This document shows positions 34,470 to 43,201 of a stretch of DNA of 64,000 nt, piece after piece (position 1 is the stretch's first letter; each line of letters starts with the position of its first letter). The notes beneath the pieces were generated by a model, which was not told the DNA's origin, searched no databases, and was given only the letters and a program-made list of their open reading frames with translations. The position numbers and the translations under genes are program-made. Source of the stretch: Gemmataceae bacterium (GTDB lineage Bacteria; Planctomycetota; Planctomycetia; Gemmatales; Gemmataceae); assembly GCA_025055795.1 (NCBI GenBank), contig JANWVV010000008.1, positions 1-64,000 on the forward strand, read 5' to 3'.

Positions 34470-36005
34470 ATGCCTTCCGACTCGATTGCCGGGTTTTTAC
34501 ATCAGGCCCAGAGCCAGCGGCTGTTATTTCCGGAGCAAATTGAGCGGTTGCTTCAGGAACCGGATTGGCCCCAGCAAGGCCTGGAGCAGTTTTGTGAGTA
34601 TCTGCTCGAACGGGGTGTACTCACGCCGTATCAGGCCCAGGCGTTGCGGGAAGGGCGTGGACATGAGCTGAACGTGGGCGGCTATCCGGTCATTGAAGCT
34701 CTCGGGCCTTGCCCGGGCGGACACGCATTCAAGGTGTTGCACCCGACGCTCCGTCTGCCCCTGGTGATGCGGCGCATCCGCTGGGAGGATGCTCAACTAG
34801 GCGAGCCAGCGGAAGTATTTTTCCAGCGACTGCGACGCTGGGGGCAATGGCAGCACCCTCATGTGGTGGCCGCCCTGGACATTGGTCGCACCGACGACGA
34901 AATTTTCATTGTGCTCGATCCCCTTGCTGATCACGCCGACGTCCAAACACTGACAGCGGAGCTGGGTGGGCCGATGCCGGCTCCGCTGGCCGTGGACGTC
35001 CTACGGGCATTGGCCGCTACCTTGCGTCTGCTGCACGAGCAAGGAGGCTGCCACGGAGCCATCTGTCCGGCTCACTTGCTTTTGGGTCCGTTACGCGACA
35101 AAACCTTACCCGATGGCAGCCACCGGCGACGTCCTAGCCGTGATGCCACTATCAAGCTAGCCGAACTGGGTCTACTCCCGCGGCTGGCTCCCATCCGCCA
35201 ACAACCGCCGCCCCTCGACCGGCTAGCCTACCTGCCCCCCGAATGCCTGGACGATCCAAGCCCCACCGCCGCTGGGGACGTTTATGCCCTGGGAGCCACC
35301 CTCTACTTCCTGTTGACTGCCCGTCCGCCTTTCAAAGGGGACACCCCGCAAGCCATTATTGATGCCATCAGCACGGCACCGCTCAAACCGCTAGCGCGAC
35401 TACGCCCCGACGCGCCGGAACCTCTCGCCACCCTCGTGGAGCGAATGCTGGAGCGTGATCCTGTCCGACGGCCATCGGCAGCGGAGGTGGAACAGGTAGC
35501 CGCGGAACTGAGTACCATCGTGGCCCCTGCCATCTCCTCACAGGGCCCACTCCCAGAATCACCCCCACACGCTGCCGCGTCGCTGCCACCGGCAACCGAC
35601 CTGGCCGATGAGGCCCCCCCTGTGGCAGAACCGGTCTCCGGCCGGCATTTGCCTGTTGCTATCCCGGTCAGTGCGGCTCCCGCGGATAGAACAAGCGATT
35701 GGAATGAGACCTGGTCCGGACATCTAGCAGCCACGGCGGGCCAAGCACCTCCCCGCCGAGCACGACCACTTACGGACCAGGAACGGGCTCGCTCCCGGCG
35801 TCTGTTCATCCTCGGTGGTCTGCTCCACCTTACTGCCGTTACCCTACTGTTACTATGGATCTTTGGAGCCTTCAGCAGTAGCCCGGCACCGGAACCGGAT
35901 CCCGCACCCAAAAAAGAACAAAAAAACCAACCCCCCAAAACCAAGCGGGGACTATCCACGACCGGAAACCATCTTTTACTATGGTGCCCTGCCTGTCTCA
36001 ACTGA
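34470..36005 (+). CDS. Protein kinase-like membrane protein, probable pseudokinase
   Basis: This 511-residue protein has a Ser/Thr kinase fold. Residues about 75-345 follow the kinase plan: a glycine-loop region (GYPVIEALGPCPGGHAFKV), a C-helix, a catalytic loop region, an APE-like YLPPECLDD, and the F-helix DVYALGATLYFLLTARPPF. The catalytic residues are missing: the strand lysine is Arg (LVMRRIRW), HRD reads CHGAICPAHLL, and DFG reads AEL. An N-terminal helical segment (about 5-60) precedes it. A Pro/Ala-rich linker and one membrane helix (near 445-467) end the protein, with a short Lys-rich tail. Probably a signalling scaffold. The ATG at 34470 is preferred over an upstream TTG. Confidence 0.8.
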   Translation: MPSDSIAGFLHQAQSQRLLFPEQIERLLQEPDWPQQGLEQFCEYLLERGVLTPYQAQALREGRGHELNVGGYPVIEALGPCPGGHAFKVLHPTLRLPLVMRRIRWEDAQLGEPAEVFFQRLRRWGQWQHPHVVAALDIGRTDDEIFIVLDPLADHADVQTLTAELGGPMPAPLAVDVLRALAATLRLLHEQGGCHGAICPAHLLLGPLRDKTLPDGSHRRRPSRDATIKLAELGLLPRLAPIRQQPPPLDRLAYLPPECLDDPSPTAAGDVYALGATLYFLLTARPPFKGDTPQAIIDAISTAPLKPLARLRPDAPEPLATLVERMLERDPVRRPSAAEVEQVAAELSTIVAPAISSQGPLPESPPHAAASLPPATDLADEAPPVAEPVSGRHLPVAIPVSAAPADRTSDWNETWSGHLAATAGQAPPRRARPLTDQERARSRRLFILGGLLHLTAVTLLLLWIFGAFSSSPAPEPDPAPKKEQKNQPPKTKRGLSTTGNHLLLWCPACLN

Positions 36006-36856
36006 CGACTCTGCCCCAGTCCTTTGACGCCGACATACACACCGCCGCCCAGGTCGGTTGGCCCGCACTGGAGGTATGGCTGACCAAGCTGGAGCAGCAT
36101 CTGGAAAAGCACACTATAGCCGAAACCCAACAACTGGTGCACGACAGCGGTGTCCGCCTGGTGGCTGCTGCCGGGCAAGGGGGGCTGTTCGTCGAAGAGA
36201 CATTGGCCCGCCGGAGTCATTGGGAGCATTTTCGCCGCCGCCTGGAGCTGTGCCAAGCATTGAGCATTCCCGTGCTGGTGGTGGCCCTGGACTTGCCTGC
36301 TAGCTGGTCGCGGCAGGCCAGTGCCGAGCTGATCGCTCAGTTGCAGCGGGCCGCCGACTGGGCCCAAGCCTTCGGAGTACGCCTGGCTATCGAGTTCCAG
36401 GCCAACGCCCCTTTTTGCAACTGCCTGGATACGGCGGTGACTCTGATTCACAGTTGCCGCCATCCGGCTTTACAGGTATGCCTGGACCTGTTTCACTTTT
36501 ACAAAGGGCCTAGCAAAACGGAGGACCTGCACCGGCTCCATCTTGAGCACCTGGGACATGTTCAGGTGTGTGACGTCGCTGGCCTGCCGCGCGAAGTGTG
36601 GACCGACGCCGACCGTATCTTCCCCGGCGAAGGGGATCTGCCGCTGCCGGAGCTTCTGGCACCCTTGATCCGCCTGGGTTACACCGGTCCGATCAGTCTG
36701 GAGGTACCCAATCCGCAGTTATGGCAGGCTGGTGCTACCCAGGTGATGCACTTGGCCTGGAACGCCTGGCAGAACTGCTGGAACAACCTGCGCACTCGTT
36801 CCACAGACTCGACACCGCAATACCCGGCCCGTGCCACCTCACAGGGAACAACCTAG
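35981..36856 (+). CDS. Sugar phosphate isomerase/epimerase family (xylose isomerase-like TIM barrel)
   Basis: This 291-residue protein has the AP-endonuclease-2/xylose isomerase-like barrel pattern. Its strands read ALEVWL, GVRLVAAAG, PVLVVALD, GVRLAIEFQ (metal-ligand Glu), LQVCLDLFHFYKG (metal-ligand Asp/His), HVQVCDVAG and GPISLEVPN (final Glu). The family includes inosose, tagatose and hydroxypyruvate epimerases and isomerases, so the substrate is open. The ATG overlaps the end of the kinase-like gene by 25 bases in another frame, which suggests translational coupling. Confidence 0.87.
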   Translation: MVPCLSQLTTLPQSFDADIHTAAQVGWPALEVWLTKLEQHLEKHTIAETQQLVHDSGVRLVAAAGQGGLFVEETLARRSHWEHFRRRLELCQALSIPVLVVALDLPASWSRQASAELIAQLQRAADWAQAFGVRLAIEFQANAPFCNCLDTAVTLIHSCRHPALQVCLDLFHFYKGPSKTEDLHRLHLEHLGHVQVCDVAGLPREVWTDADRIFPGEGDLPLPELLAPLIRLGYTGPISLEVPNPQLWQAGATQVMHLAWNAWQNCWNNLRTRSTDSTPQYPARATSQGTT

Positions 36857-36867
36857 CGTTGTGCCAC

Positions 36868-38223
36868 TTATTCCACTTGTGGGCTGGAGGAAACGTCGCG
36901 GCTGGTATTACGTCGCTCAATCACAGCCTGCCATTCCGCCGCTTCCTGTTGCAGCAGAGCGATTTCGTCTTGAAGTTCCTGGATGCGTTGCTGGATGCGT
37001 GCCAGACGTTTTTCGGGAGTCTGGCCGAGCAGGCGACTGACACCTTCCAGCAGCAACAGGGCGTGAAAGGCTTTGGTTACCAGGCCCCGAAGCCGGTATA
37101 GTTGCTGCATACGGGCAATCTGCTCAGGACTGATGGCCCGGCTCAAGCGTACCAATCGGGCCAGCGGTGCCGCGTCGACCCAGCGGGTCAGGAGAAACTC
37201 CAGCATCGGGAGCACCACAATCGCCACGTCCAGCCAGCGGTCCTTGATCAAGGTAAGGGGCCGCGGATGCACCGACGCCTTCAGGATGAACTCCGTAGCA
37301 AAGGCAATCCAGATCACTGCGATACCGAGGTCCAGCCCCAAAGCCACTGCCGGATTACGCTTCACTTCCTCCGCCTTGAGATATTCCAGCAGCAATAGGG
37401 GCAGGATCAGAAAAGCGAACAGGACCATCGGAACGGCAAAGACTCGTTCCAGACGTTTGAACAAAGGCATCCCTGGCTGGCACCAACCCATGCGGGGTAA
37501 CCAGATTAGTCCAAAGCGAGGATCGACCCAGCCCATCCGCCACGGGGGCATCAGCAACACCAGCAGGCTCCGTAAAAGAATGGATCGGCGGGGCAATCGC
37601 CGGTCACGCTGCAGTATCCCGAGCATCACTTCCCCGGCAAAGACTGGCCATAATACGATCAAGCAGCCATAGATGAGGTACAATTCGATGGGCGCAACGC
37701 TGGGCGTGGTCGCACGATGCACCAGTCCCGCGACGACCAGCAGATACCCAAACGCCAAGGTGAACATGAAGGCGGCACGGAAGGTATCACGGGGCCGAGG
37801 CCCTTGCGGGCTGACGCTAGTGTCGAGTTCGGCCACGGATGAAACGCTGCAAACTGGCCCTTGCCCCGCTGTTGCACTATCTGCCTCTTCAATTGACCTG
37901 ATCTGTGCAGGCACAGTGGCGGTTGCCGTGGCCTCTGGGTCGCTCGGACGGCCCACCGCGTGCTCTATCTTTTGGCTTGGCGAAGGACCGCTATCGTAGG
38001 ATGCTGTTTTGCCGGTGTTACCTCTCGAAACCGGCCCCGCCTCCGGCAAGTCGGCCTCCGCGGCCGAAAAAGCTTGTGCCGCCGCAGGAACTTGCTGCGG
38101 TGTGGCTTGCGGGTGGGCGGTAACGGCTGGAGAAGAAACAGAGATATTCGCCGGCTGTTCAGAATTGGCCAGTGGGTGACCCGGCGGCGGGACCGAGGGA
38201 TCGGGAGTTTCCGCTGGGGGCAT
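36868..38223 (-). CDS. Membrane protein with voltage-sensor-like domain, no pore seen
   Basis: This 451-residue protein has a long, low-complexity polar N-terminus (about 1-140), then five hydrophobic segments starting near 150. The later part resembles the S2-S4 of an ion channel sensor: IWIAFATEFILKASV, then WLDVAIVVLPMLEFLL, then an S4-like LARLVRLSRAI with spaced Arg. A coiled coil (RLARIQQRIQELQDEIALLQQE) ends the protein. No TVGYG-type selectivity filter or S5-S6 pair is visible. It is 46 bases downstream of hemC on the same strand. A relative of voltage-sensor-only proteins is possible; function is uncertain. Confidence 0.75.
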   Translation of the reverse strand: MPPAETPDPSVPPPGHPLANSEQPANISVSSPAVTAHPQATPQQVPAAAQAFSAAEADLPEAGPVSRGNTGKTASYDSGPSPSQKIEHAVGRPSDPEATATATVPAQIRSIEEADSATAGQGPVCSVSSVAELDTSVSPQGPRPRDTFRAAFMFTLAFGYLLVVAGLVHRATTPSVAPIELYLIYGCLIVLWPVFAGEVMLGILQRDRRLPRRSILLRSLLVLLMPPWRMGWVDPRFGLIWLPRMGWCQPGMPLFKRLERVFAVPMVLFAFLILPLLLLEYLKAEEVKRNPAVALGLDLGIAVIWIAFATEFILKASVHPRPLTLIKDRWLDVAIVVLPMLEFLLTRWVDAAPLARLVRLSRAISPEQIARMQQLYRLRGLVTKAFHALLLLEGVSRLLGQTPEKRLARIQQRIQELQDEIALLQQEAAEWQAVIERRNTSRDVSSSPQVE

Positions 38224-38269
38224 ACGCTCGATCTCCGCAGCGGGGAAGGATCAGGGCTTTACCAAGCGG

Positions 38270-39184
38270 CTAACGGGGAAGCAATTCGTCCGCACCTTCG
38301 GCCCGCAAGCGAGCCGCCACTTCGATCCCGATCGCTTGAGGCATGGTAAGGGGCCCCTGGTGGGTAGCACTGATGCAGCGGCGGCCGTCCGGGGACAGGA
38401 CCACCCCCCGCAGCCACAACTGGTGATCAATAATGCGGGAGTGTGCCCCGATGGGCACCAGGCAGCCACCGCCCAAAGCGGCCAGCATGGCCCGCTCGGC
38501 CTGGACACACGCCCACGTCATCGGATCATTGATTTGTTGCAGCAATTGTCGGGTAGCGGTGTCGTCGCTGCGGCATTCGATGCCGATGGCACCCTGGCCC
38601 ACCGCCGGAAGCATCCAGCGGGGATCCAGCACTTCGCGGATCCACTGGTGCAAGCCGAGACGGACCAACCCGGCTTCCGCCAGGATGATCGCATCGTAAA
38701 GGCCGGACTGTAACTTGCGTAGGCGTGTGTCCACGTTACCACGAAGGTCTTGCAGGTGCAGATCGGGTCGGCGGTGGCACAGCTGTGCTCGGCGTCGCAG
38801 GGAACTGGTGCCGACCACAGCTCCCTCGGGCAACGCTTCAAAGTGGTCATAACGGACAGAGACGAAGGCATCGCCACTCGGCCCCCGAGGTAAAACCGCT
38901 ACCCATTCGACCCCTGGGGTCGGCACCGTGGGCAAGTCCTTAAGACTGTGCACCGCGACGTCCACGCGTCGCTCCAGCAATGCCTGTTGGATCGCCTTGG
39001 TGAATACCCCGAAGCCGCCCATGGACGATAGAGCCGAAGCCTGATCCCGATCGCCATGGGTTTCAATGACCACCACTTCCACGGGCCGCGGGGCTACCAG
39101 CGGTGCCAAACAAGCCACAACCTGCTGAGCCTGCCACAACGCCAACGAACTACCACGCGTCCCGATCCGTAACGGCTCTTGCAT
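38270..39184 (-). CDS. hemC: Hydroxymethylbilane synthase (porphobilinogen deaminase)
   Basis: This 304-residue enzyme joins four porphobilinogen molecules into hydroxymethylbilane in the heme and tetrapyrrole pathway. The family hallmarks are clear: IGTRGSSLALWQAQ at the N-terminus, VHSLKDLPT with the catalytic Asp, GTSSLRRRAQL, DLRGNVDTRLRKL, and the dipyrromethane-cofactor Cys in LGGGCLVPIGAHS near residue 245. Length is standard (about 310). It lies in a minus-strand group between a HIT protein and a membrane protein; no other heme gene is nearby. Confidence 0.97.
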   Translation of the reverse strand: MQEPLRIGTRGSSLALWQAQQVVACLAPLVAPRPVEVVVIETHGDRDQASALSSMGGFGVFTKAIQQALLERRVDVAVHSLKDLPTVPTPGVEWVAVLPRGPSGDAFVSVRYDHFEALPEGAVVGTSSLRRRAQLCHRRPDLHLQDLRGNVDTRLRKLQSGLYDAIILAEAGLVRLGLHQWIREVLDPRWMLPAVGQGAIGIECRSDDTATRQLLQQINDPMTWACVQAERAMLAALGGGCLVPIGAHSRIIDHQLWLRGVVLSPDGRRCISATHQGPLTMPQAIGIEVAARLRAEGADELLPR

Positions 39185-39300
39185 CCGGTCGTCTGTCCCC
39201 TCTGTCCGGTCTGAACTGTTCCCATCACCAGCTATGGTTTCGGCGTTACTGTCTGGTTACAGGCATCAACTTGTTGTCAGCTTTTTGACCAAAAATTTCG

Positions 39301-39804
39301 TCAGGCGATTGCGACGGGGGCTCCGTGACCCTGCAGCCAGTTACGGAGACGACGGACGCATTCGTCGACAGGCAGATGACCGGTCTGAAAGCGAAGCCGT
39401 TGGCCGCTGTCTCGCTCGGCCATTTCCAAGGTGAACCAGACCGGTCGGCGGCGATCCGGATCGTGATCATACCGCGGTATCAGATGCCAATGCAAATGCG
39501 GCACCTGATTGCCTAAAAGCTCATAGTTCAACTTTACCGGCCGAAAGCATTCGCCTATCGCTTCGGCCAGCATGGCCATTTCTTCGAGAAAAGGTGTGCG
39601 TCGCGGCCCTAGCTGGCTCAACTCCGTGGCATGCTCCCGACTCACCAACACGCAATATCCCGTGTAGTACTGCCAGGAACCCAGCACTGCCACACTGTGG
39701 GGAAAGGTCCAGACCCAGTGAGGCCCCCAAAAGCCCACCGGATCAGATAACCCCTCGCAAAACGGACACGTTGTTTCCACGGCTTGCAATCCCGGTTGTG
39801 CCAT
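39301..39804 (-). CDS. HIT family protein (histidine triad)
   Basis: This 167-residue protein carries the histidine triad HLHWHLIPR near residue 103, preceded by LNYELLGNQVPH, the usual HIT-family strand and loop. An N-terminal zinc-type CPFCEG is also seen. HIT proteins are nucleotide hydrolases or transferases acting on AMP or GMP conjugates; the substrate here is unknown. The ATG at 39804 is the more natural start; a frame extension adds 13 residues. The gene sits 116 bases before hemC on the same strand. Confidence 0.87.
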   Translation of the reverse strand: MAQPGLQAVETTCPFCEGLSDPVGFWGPHWVWTFPHSVAVLGSWQYYTGYCVLVSREHATELSQLGPRRTPFLEEMAMLAEAIGECFRPVKLNYELLGNQVPHLHWHLIPRYDHDPDRRRPVWFTLEMAERDSGQRLRFQTGHLPVDECVRRLRNWLQGHGAPVAIA

Positions 39805-39845
39805 TCCATTTCTCGCCCAGCACTTATCCAAACCAGACCACATAT

Positions 39846-39869
39846 CCCGGAGTTAGTCCCTACTCCGGG
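39846..39869. other. Perfect 8-bp hairpin between TPM and HIT genes
   Basis: CCCGGAGT at 39846-39853 and ACTCCGGG at 39862-39869 form a stem with an 8-base loop. It lies about 190 bases after the stop of the TPM-domain gene and 42 bases before the HIT start on the minus strand. There is no T run, so it may be an RNA-processing or weak terminating hairpin. Confidence 0.35.
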
Positions 39870-40057
39870 TCGACGGTTCAGAAGTTCAAGCGGTGATGTG
39901 GAGCGCCATCGCGGCGGCTTTAACCGGAAAGCCGGACAAAATAAACCACGGCACTGGGCAATTCGAAATTGGGCAGATAGTCACAACATGGGCAATCCGG
40001 CTGCGCTCCAAGCCAAGAGCAGCCGAACCCGTGCGTGACAGGGCGAGAGGGCAAGTT

Positions 40058-41134
40058 TCAGAAGTCGCCACCTCCCCCGCCGAGGTCGCCGCCACCATCC
40101 CAATCTCCGCCACCCCAATCACCGCCGGCACCACCGGACCAATCGTCCCCGGCACCACCGCCGCCGGTGTCATCGAAGCTACCCCCAGCACCGGCATCGC
40201 CGCTGAAATCCCCCTCCCCGGCTGCCCGGCCACTTTCAGGAGTTGACGAGCTGCCCGCGGTGTCGCTTGTGCCGCTGAACCAGCTACTGGCACCGCCGAA
40301 CAAATGGTTATACAGCCACATGCCGGCCATGGCTCCGAAGAGACCTCCTAACAATGAGGACAGGAACCCACCTCCACCGCCGCCGGGCGACCCCGCTCCC
40401 CCGCCCATGCCGCTGAACGCTCGGATCAGCCCAACTATCAGCCATACCGCCAGCAGCACCAGCAATCCAATACAGATCCACCCGGCTAGCGAACTACCTG
40501 TCTCCGAGAATCGATCGCCGTTGCCCCCTGCGACACCGTGGTTAGCTTCCTGACGCGTTTTCGTGCTTGCCGGAGGCGACGTGCCCTTCAGATCCCGGAC
40601 TATATACTCCACGGCCCGTATCAAGGCCTCGTCCCGGACTTGCATCGCCTTTTGCTTGTCGTCCTTCTCTACCGCTGCCGCTTCACGGAATCCTTTGAGC
40701 AGCAGGTCACGCAGGTGCTTTTCGTTGTCACTGGTAAAGCCGCGATCCCGGGTGGCTTTGTCCACTAGTACCTGAATGTAACCGGGGCTCCGATTAACCA
40801 GCACATAGATGCCACGGGCCTTATCGGCTGTGGCCAGTTCGCGAGCAAGCTCCAGGAAAAATTTGGCTCGCTCTTTTTCCCCCGAGGGTACTTCGCCGCG
40901 CGGTGGCGTGTTAAACAGGTCGAAAGTAACCTCCAGAGCAACGGACGCCTCCTTTTCTACAACGGCGCGTGCCTTGCGGATGCCTTCGTCGCTAAACAAC
41001 TGCGTTTTGTCGTTGCCATAAACGTGGAGTTTTGCCGTTTTAGAACTTTGCGCCTGGACCGGTGCCATCAGGGCCCCTGCCCACCAGAGCATCAGGGTGC
41101 CGAGCAACCAGCGAGGCCTTGCCGCATGATTCAT
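40058..41134 (-). CDS. TPM-domain secreted/membrane protein with Gly/Asp-rich tail
   Basis: This 358-residue protein has a signal peptide (about 8-27, WLLGTLMLWWAGALMAPVQA). A TPM-like domain (about residues 40-165) has the strands ASVALEVTFDLF, ARGIYVLVNRSPGYIQVLV and the helix LRDLLLKGFREAAA. After a polar linker there is one membrane helix near 215-235 (CIGLLVLLAVWLIVGLI) and a long Gly-rich tail ending in WGGGDWDGGGD-type repeats. TPM proteins are often membrane-bound phosphatase-like or quality-control factors. The ATG at 41134 has GGAG 8 bases upstream; a frame extension upstream was not used. Confidence 0.8.
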   Translation of the reverse strand: MNHAARPRWLLGTLMLWWAGALMAPVQAQSSKTAKLHVYGNDKTQLFSDEGIRKARAVVEKEASVALEVTFDLFNTPPRGEVPSGEKERAKFFLELARELATADKARGIYVLVNRSPGYIQVLVDKATRDRGFTSDNEKHLRDLLLKGFREAAAVEKDDKQKAMQVRDEALIRAVEYIVRDLKGTSPPASTKTRQEANHGVAGGNGDRFSETGSSLAGWICIGLLVLLAVWLIVGLIRAFSGMGGGAGSPGGGGGGFLSSLLGGLFGAMAGMWLYNHLFGGASSWFSGTSDTAGSSSTPESGRAAGEGDFSGDAGAGGSFDDTGGGGAGDDWSGGAGGDWGGGDWDGGGDLGGGGGDF

Positions 41135-41477
41135 GGCCAGGTCTCCTTTGTACGTCGAAGCCCTCTCCTCCACTTGGCCGGTCCCCGGACGGTTCACCAG
41201 CACAAGTTCCGGTGATCCTACCCTGTCTTACTGACCGGTTCGTCCTTGGTGAAGGAAGTCCATGCTTTGTACCCACGTTGGGCCCAGCAGTTGTTCCTCC
41301 ATTTTAGGGCTTCGTTACACTGCCTGACGTATTTTATGCTGCCGCCGGGTCGGCTGCCGGTTTTTTCTCCGCTCCGCCGTGATTCTCGTGGCTCCAGCGA
41401 AACTTCCATTGCAACTATGTTCTATGCTTAAAGCGATTGAATAACCCTTTTTGGTCCAGATCAAAAACTCGCCCCAT
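41135..41477. other. Divergent intergenic region between the TPM and AAA genes
   Basis: This is a 343-base region between divergently transcribed genes. No gene is supported. A CCGG hairpin with a following six-T run lies at 41345-41366, but no plus-strand gene ends before it. Promoters for both neighbours probably lie here; none could be defined. Confidence 0.35.
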
Positions 41478-41540
41478 GGGTCAATCGGCACACGAGTTCG
41501 GTGCAAATCCGACCCTATCGCTCCTGAAACAGGGAGATAG
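41478..41540 (+). promoter_or_regulatory. Structured RNA leader before the AAA ATPase
   Basis: Several complementary segments lie just before the start codon at 41549. GGGT/CGG at 41478-41488 pairs with CCGACCC at 41509-41515; alternatively TCGG 41498-41501 pairs with CCGA 41509-41512. A second hairpin pairs CTATC-CTC at 41515-41523 with the GGGAGATAG end at 41532-41540 and covers a GGGAG Shine-Dalgarno-like motif. The internal GGTGCAAATCC resembles one conserved piece of cobalamin riboswitches, but the rest of that motif is not seen. Confidence 0.35.
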
Positions 41541-41548
41541 TAGGAACC

Positions 41549-43201
41549 ATGCGTTTTATCATCGCTCCCGAGTTTTATGAACAGATGAAGCAAATACCGG
41601 ACCATCCGGTGGATTGCTACGTCCGTCCGGGGGAATATTTGCATCATTTGTATATAGACGGGGTCAAATACGTGATTGCCCCGGCGGTGTACGACTGTTT
41701 GCGTGAAGCCGAGGCCAAGGGGGATACGGAAGCGATCGCCCATCTGCGGCTCCACTGGCGGCATTACGAGGCCTTGCGAGCGGAGGCGGAACAACTGGGG
41801 GTCCTTTCTGAAGACGTCACCCTCTTGGGAGATCCGCCACCTGGAGACCAGGAAGCCCTGCCCAGTCCGGGAAATGCCTTCGTCCCACCTGTTCCCGGGC
41901 GGTGGGAAGACCTGGGACTGGAATTACCTTTGCTCTACGACCTGATCCTACGCACGCTTTTCATGCGGGGTCAACTGAGCGGGGGCGAACTGGCCCGTAC
42001 CCTGGCCCTCCCCTTCGGCGTGCTCAACCCGCTGCTGCAAAACATGCGTCGGCAGGGGCTGATCGATATCGTGGCCCAGCACGGCCATGCCGGAGATGCC
42101 GGCTTTGTCTACGCCATCAAACCGCCCAAGGGGAACGACGCCGTTGCCGTGGCCATGGAAAAAACCACCTACGTCGGTCCGGCCCCCGTACCGTATGCCG
42201 ATTATGTGGAGATCGTGCTGGCGCAGTCGATCCGCCGGCTCGTGGTTACCCGCCGGACCATCCGCGAGGCCTTTCACGATCTGGTTCTGGCCGAAGACCT
42301 ATTGAATCAGATCGGCCCGGCCATCAACTCAGCGCAGTCGATCTTTTTCTTTGGCTACCCCGGCAACGGCAAATCGAGTATCGCCGAACGGATCACGCGG
42401 CTGATGCATGACACCATCTACATTCCCCACGCTGTGGAAGTGCAGGGACAGATCATCAGGCTGTATGATCCGATACTGCACCGGCAGCCCCAGACGCCCG
42501 CCGGGGAGGCTGCCCCTGACAGCGAGCGGCTACTTCCAACAGCGGCACTGGCTGACCCCCGCTTTGTCCGCATCCAGCGTCCTACCATCATCGTGGGGGG
42601 CGAACTGACCCTGGACATGCTCGATTTACGCTACAACGTGACCGCCAAGGTCTACGAAGCTCCCTTGCAAATGAAAGCCAATGGCGGCGTCTTCATGATC
42701 GACGACTTCGGCCGCCAACAGGTCCGTCCCATGGATCTGCTCAACCGCTGGATCATCCCCCTGGAAAAACACTACGACTACCTGACTACCTCCAACGGCA
42801 ACAAAATCGAAGTCCCCTTCGACCAACTGCTTATATTTAGCACCAATCTCGACCCCCACCAACTGGCCGACGAAGCCTTCCTCCGACGGATCAAGTTTAA
42901 AATCGAGGTCCGCAACCCGGACGAACAGCAGTACCGCCAGGTCTGGCAACTGGTATGTCAGATGCGTCGCATTCCCTACGACGCAGAAGGCATCGACTAC
43001 CTGATCAATAAATGGTATCGCCCCTATCATCGGCCCTTCCGCATGTGTCAGCCTCGCGATCTGCTCGAGCAGATGATTGCTATTGCCAAGTACAACATGG
43101 AGCGGGTCAACTTCAGCCCTGATTTGATAGATGCCGCCTGTGCTACATATTTTGTCAGTCAGGAGAAGAAAGATTTTGGTGCCCAGGTGCGGCTGAGTTA
43201 G
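41549..43201 (+). CDS. AAA ATPase with an uncharacterised N-terminal region
   Basis: This 550-residue protein has a C-terminal AAA domain. Walker A is GYPGNGKSS near residue 268, Walker B VFMIDDFGRQ near 381, and sensor-1 LLIFSTNLDP near 427, with an Arg pair FLRRIKFK after it. Residues about 120-190 look like a winged-helix segment (LYDLILRTLFMRGQLSGGEL; LNPLLQNMRRQGLIDI). The first 80 residues (FYEQMKQIPDHPVDCYVRP) I do not recognise. Its partner is unknown, and it stands alone on the plus strand behind a structured leader. The AAA assignment is firm; the role is not. Confidence 0.83.
   Translation: MRFIIAPEFYEQMKQIPDHPVDCYVRPGEYLHHLYIDGVKYVIAPAVYDCLREAEAKGDTEAIAHLRLHWRHYEALRAEAEQLGVLSEDVTLLGDPPPGDQEALPSPGNAFVPPVPGRWEDLGLELPLLYDLILRTLFMRGQLSGGELARTLALPFGVLNPLLQNMRRQGLIDIVAQHGHAGDAGFVYAIKPPKGNDAVAVAMEKTTYVGPAPVPYADYVEIVLAQSIRRLVVTRRTIREAFHDLVLAEDLLNQIGPAINSAQSIFFFGYPGNGKSSIAERITRLMHDTIYIPHAVEVQGQIIRLYDPILHRQPQTPAGEAAPDSERLLPTAALADPRFVRIQRPTIIVGGELTLDMLDLRYNVTAKVYEAPLQMKANGGVFMIDDFGRQQVRPMDLLNRWIIPLEKHYDYLTTSNGNKIEVPFDQLLIFSTNLDPHQLADEAFLRRIKFKIEVRNPDEQQYRQVWQLVCQMRRIPYDAEGIDYLINKWYRPYHRPFRMCQPRDLLEQMIAIAKYNMERVNFSPDLIDAACATYFVSQEKKDFGAQVRLS

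Noticed and set aside
41345-41366. CCGG hairpin followed by six T, a possible terminator
   Set aside because: The stem is only four base pairs and no plus-strand gene ends before it.
41498-41540. Cobalamin riboswitch
   Set aside because: Only GGTGCAAATCC fits; the downstream conserved part of the core was not found, so only an unassigned structured leader is reported.
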